A DNA stretch of 62,303 nt, from NCBI GenBank assembly GCA_009785215.1, contig WQWU01000005.1, positions 1 to 62,303 of the forward strand, written 5' to 3'. Numbering within the stretch: position 1 is the first letter of the stretch; the number at the start of each line of letters is the position of its first letter. This DNA is from Treponema sp. (lineage in GTDB: Bacteria; Spirochaetota; Spirochaetia; Treponematales; Breznakiellaceae). The notes under the pieces were generated by a model. It saw only the letters and a program-made list of their open reading frames with translations. It did no database searches and was not told the origin of the DNA. The translations under genes were made by a program, and so were the position numbers. This document shows positions 60,121 through 62,303 of this stretch, piece after piece.

Positions 60121-61152
60121 TCAGCGTCCTTGTCTGGCAAGGCTGTTGCGGATAGTAATATACCGGTATGGATCTACAACATCAGAACCTATGTGTACTT
60201 CATAATGAAGATGAGGTCCTGTAGAAATACCTGTGCTTCCGATATAACCGATTACTTCGTTCTGCTGAACACGCTGTCCAACTTGCACCCTGTAATTCTG
60301 CATGTGCGCATAACGGGTATAATAACCGTGTTTATGCCTTATAATTACATAGTAGCCGTAATCGTATGAATACTCAGCTGTAACGACCTGTCCGTCTGCC
60401 GCCGCTACAATAGGATCGCCGAAACGGTGAGTGGCAATATCGATGCCTCTGTGAATATAATACTGACCGTGAATTGGGTGAATATTCTGACCAAAAAACA
60501 TAGTGATATGCCCAATTCCGTTTCTTACAGGCCAAATACTAGGAATCTCTGTTAACAAGGCGCTTTGCGAATCCATAAGAGCGCCAAGCTCCCTGATTGG
60601 TTCTACTGCCTGTGAAAGATAAACAGAAAGACGTCTAATATCGTTAACTTCCCTTAAGAGACCTTCGGGAGTTTCGTTTATTCCAATAAGAGAACTTAAA
60701 TCGCCTGTTGTGTTATGAGCCAGTGAATTATTATTGCCGATACCCAATGCAGAAAGAACACCGGAAAGGGCATTTTCAAAATTGCGCGCTTCCCTGATTA
60801 ATAGATTTGCTTCGTCACGGAATTGATCAAGCGAAGCTTGAGTATTTCTAAGCCGTCCGTCTTTATCCGCAATAGCGTACATGGTACTGCTGTAAGACGC
60901 TCCGTAAAAAAAGAAAGCTCCCAGTATGCCAAAAACAACCAAAAGGAAGCAGGTAATTGATAAAACCGTTACATGAAGATTGTAGACTTTCTTTTCTGAA
61001 TGAGGAACAAATACTACTGTATAACGTCTTGTTAAAAATCTGCCCAAAGACCTGAAAGCATCAGCTAAAAAGCCAAAAAAACCCTTTGTTTCGCTTTTTA
61101 CCCTTTGAACAAACTTGTTTTCCAGACGTTTATATTCATGTACCGAGGCCAT
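60121..61152 (-). CDS. Membrane-anchored M23 peptidase, cell-shape type
   Basis: The 343 residues comprise a basic N-terminus, one membrane helix (about 55-77), a coiled coil (about 85-130), and an M23 lytic domain with HRGIDI, YTRYAHM and GPHLHYE, so the zinc site is complete. It should trim peptidoglycan crosslinks at sites set by the downstream bactofilin. AGGAG five bases upstream of the ATG and a consensus promoter make this the first gene of the operon. Confidence 0.94.
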   Translation of the reverse strand: MASVHEYKRLENKFVQRVKSETKGFFGFLADAFRSLGRFLTRRYTVVFVPHSEKKVYNLHVTVLSITCFLLVVFGILGAFFFYGASYSSTMYAIADKDGRLRNTQASLDQFRDEANLLIREARNFENALSGVLSALGIGNNNSLAHNTTGDLSSLIGINETPEGLLREVNDIRRLSVYLSQAVEPIRELGALMDSQSALLTEIPSIWPVRNGIGHITMFFGQNIHPIHGQYYIHRGIDIATHRFGDPIVAAADGQVVTAEYSYDYGYYVIIRHKHGYYTRYAHMQNYRVQVGQRVQQNEVIGYIGSTGISTGPHLHYEVHIGSDVVDPYRYITIRNSLARQGR

Positions 61153-61176
61153 TTATACTCCTACAATTGTTCTCCC

Positions 61177-61205
61177 ATTCTACCACAGAATGAAAGAACT
61201 GTCAA
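61177..61205 (-). promoter_or_regulatory. Promoter of the M23-bactofilin-yaaR-ricT operon
   Basis: Minus-strand TTGACA (61200-61205), 17 bp spacer, TAGAAT (61177-61182), with a leader of about 18 bases holding AGGAG. The -35 is a perfect match and the -10 is close to consensus. Confidence 0.75.
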
Positions 61206-61258
61206 TAAGAAATAGTGTCAATCATTATAACAAAAATTACTGACCATTATAATATCGG

Positions 61259-61287
61259 TTGATTTTACTGGAATTGTTAGCTATGAT
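61259..61287 (+). promoter_or_regulatory. Promoter of the P-loop ATPase gene (leaderless type)
   Basis: TTGATT (61259-61264), 17 bp spacer, TATGAT (61282-61287), 8 bases to the ATG at 61296. Confidence 0.6.
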
Positions 61288-61295
61288 GCTTTTCT

Positions 61296-61957
61296 ATGGT
61301 ATTTGACTCAAAATTAACGGTTTTTGCAGGGCTTAACGGCAGCGGAAAGACAACTATTGCTGTAATGCTGCTCTTTTCCTGGGAAAACAGGAAAAAAATC
61401 GATTTGGCAGTGTTTTACTGGCCGATCTGGACATTGTAAACCCCTATTTCCGCAGTAAAGACGCTGAAAAATCGCTTTTAGAGGCAGGTGTTACGTTTAT
61501 TTCGTCAGAATACGCAGGATCAGGGCTGGAAGCGCCAGCTTTGCCAAAAGCTATCGAGCAAATCTTTACTTCTAGCGGACAAATCATTATAGATGTCGGC
61601 GGTGACGAAGCCGGTTCGACGGTTTTAGGAAGATACTCAAAAGAAATATTGATGGCAGAAGACAGGCAATTTTATCTTGTTTTTAATCCATACCGCATGT
61701 TAACGCAGACTGTAATAGACACAAAAGACATTTTACATGGCATAGAGATAGTCTCACGTATACCTTTTACCGGAATTTTGTATAACCCTAACTTAGGATC
61801 GATAACGACAGCCGAAGACGTTCGCCGAAAGCTGCCGATTGCACAAGATTTGGCACAAAGTAGTAATTTACCCCTTGTTGCCACTTGCACATTGCGTCAC
61901 CTAAAACCGCAGTTACAGGATATAGAGAACCTTTTTTGCATGGATGCGGTGTTTTAA
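61296..61957 (+). pseudogene. P-loop (MinD/ParA-like) ATPase, frameshifted
   Basis: An ATG frame from 61296 encodes a Walker A GLNGSGKTTIAV and stops at 61439. A second frame encodes NAALFLGKQEKNRFGSVLLA, DLDIVNPYFR and the rest to the TAA at 61957. One missing A near 61363-61365 would join them into a protein of about 220 residues with deviant Walker A and LADLD motifs. Related stand-alone ATPases have no settled function. Either the copy is broken or the base was lost in sequencing. Confidence 0.78.
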
Positions 61958-61970
61958 TAGCTTTGCTATT
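61956..61970 (+). terminator. Small hairpin at the stop of the P-loop ATPase gene
   Basis: AATAGC and GCTATT pair around a TTT loop, overlapping the TAA, followed by TAATAGTTTT. It is a short, weak terminator candidate directly before the tandem hairpins. Confidence 0.4.
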
Positions 61971-61973
61971 TAA

Positions 61974-62047
61974 TAGTTTTACTCGGGTGAGCCGTGTAAA
62001 AGTGTTATTTTTAGTAGTTTTACTCGGGTGAGCCGTGTAAAAGTGTT
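61974..62047 (+). repeat. Tandem 33-bp hairpin repeat (two copies, 41-bp period)
   Basis: Two identical 33-base units start at 61974 and 62015. Each contains TTTTAC-T-CGG-gtgag-CCG-T-GTAAAA (61977-62001 and 62018-62042), a 6+3 bp stem with one T-T mismatch and a 5-base loop. They could be REP-like palindromes or a double terminator. Confidence 0.8.
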
Positions 62048-62091
62048 GCTTTTGCTTCAGATGTGCTTTATACTGAATTTATGAGGGTATT

Positions 62092-62303
62092 ATGGCACAA
62101 TTAATAGAAAGAAAGGCTTATATTGACCAAATTAAAGGTTTTGTAAACATAGAGCAGATTAAGGTCATTACAGGCGTTCGCAGGTGCGGTAAATCAGAGG
62201 TCTTAAAACTCGTTAAACAGGAGATTCTTAAAAGTACGGACGAGGAACATATAATTTTCCTTAACTTTGAAGATTATGAACATGTTGATTTATTAAACCC
62301 AAA
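62092..62303 (+). CDS. AAA-type ATPase, probable AAA_14/DUF4143 protein (3' partial)
   Basis: The first 70 residues are visible. They open with RKAYIDQIKGFVNIEQIKVI, followed by the Walker A TGVRRCGKSEVL and then FLNFEDYE. This is the usual start of AAA_14/DUF4143 ATPases, common in anaerobes and often mobile, with unclear function. GAGGG stands five bases before the ATG. The rest of the gene, including Walker B and the DUF4143 part, lies outside the window. Confidence 0.88.
   Translation, partial: MAQLIERKAYIDQIKGFVNIEQIKVITGVRRCGKSEVLKLVKQEILKSTDEEHIIFLNFEDYEHVDLLNP

Noticed and set aside
61541-61957. Independent 138-residue gene
   Set aside because: The frame is open and family-like well upstream of 61541, so it is the C-terminal part of the frameshifted P-loop ATPase.
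1-62303. CRISPR arrays, tRNA or rRNA genes, transposases, prophage
   Set aside because: Intergenic gaps are nearly all under 150 bases. None shows regular repeat-spacer structure, a tRNA cloverleaf or rRNA-like sequence, and no reading frame resembles a transposase or phage protein.

Overview
The window looks like a chromosomal segment of a treponeme-type spirochaete, perhaps a gut-associated one. It is AT-rich with very short intergenic gaps. The lineage call is an inference. It rests on the M23 peptidase/bactofilin/YaaR/PSP1 operon, the DUF115 motility-associated-factor protein beside FtsI, an alpha-2-macroglobulin/PBP1C pair, a membrane pyrophosphatase, and a C1/corrinoid cluster of the kind seen in homoacetogenic gut treponemes. 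No rRNA, tRNA, CRISPR array, transposase or prophage gene was seen, and no gene-free stretch exceeds 300 bases.

Layout. 1-2709: a heterodimeric ABC exporter whose first half runs off the left edge. 2810-4704 (-): citrate synthase and a bacteriohemerythrin. 4809-7921 (+): aroF, trpE and a DUF2284 protein. 7935-10706 (-): a membrane class III nucleotide cyclase. 10817-16376: a C1 block with a corrinoid protein, a GH10-like protein without signal peptide, an ASKHA-only corrinoid reactivator (-), a beta-carbonic anhydrase and an MtaA/UroD-type methyltransferase. 16373-18131: an AI-2E-family membrane protein and a DEDDh exonuclease. 18128-21674 (-): a GlpA/GlpB-like FAD oxidoreductase operon with DUF1667. 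22350-28323 (-): a membrane Zn-protease, polyphosphate kinase, exopolyphosphatase and an (alpha/alpha)6 glycosidase. 28441-40548 (-): an envelope operon running lepB > ftsI (frameshifted) > DUF115 > alpha-2-macroglobulin > pbpC. 40629-46871 (+): LysM/M23 peptidase, two small proteins, a propeller protein with a degenerate deacetylase domain, Rsm22-type methyltransferase, HisJ and a HigA-like regulator. 46928-54647 (-): nth, ispF, an OppA-like lipoprotein, an MscS-type channel, thrC and hppA. 55224-58149 (+): a beta-CASP hydrolase and folC. 58139-61152 (-): the cell-shape/RicT operon. 61296-62303 (+): a frameshifted P-loop ATPase, tandem hairpin repeats and the start of an AAA/DUF4143-type ATPase.

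The main cross-cutting observation concerns expression. About a dozen genes have a -10-like hexamer only 6-9 bases before the start ATG, often with a good -35 hexamer at 16-18 bp spacing. Their transcripts should therefore begin at or next to the start codon (leaderless mRNA). Other genes, often operon leaders, have ordinary Shine-Dalgarno sites. Two genes (ftsI and the P-loop ATPase) each read as one protein if a single missing base is restored. A degenerate GCAGAG-rich repeat family sits in four gaps, and one copy abuts folC, which has no ATG/GTG/TTG start covering its conserved N-terminus.

The most promising candidates for something new are the C1 block that includes an apparently cytoplasmic GH10 enzyme with an altered acid/base motif, and the leaderless-promoter architecture.
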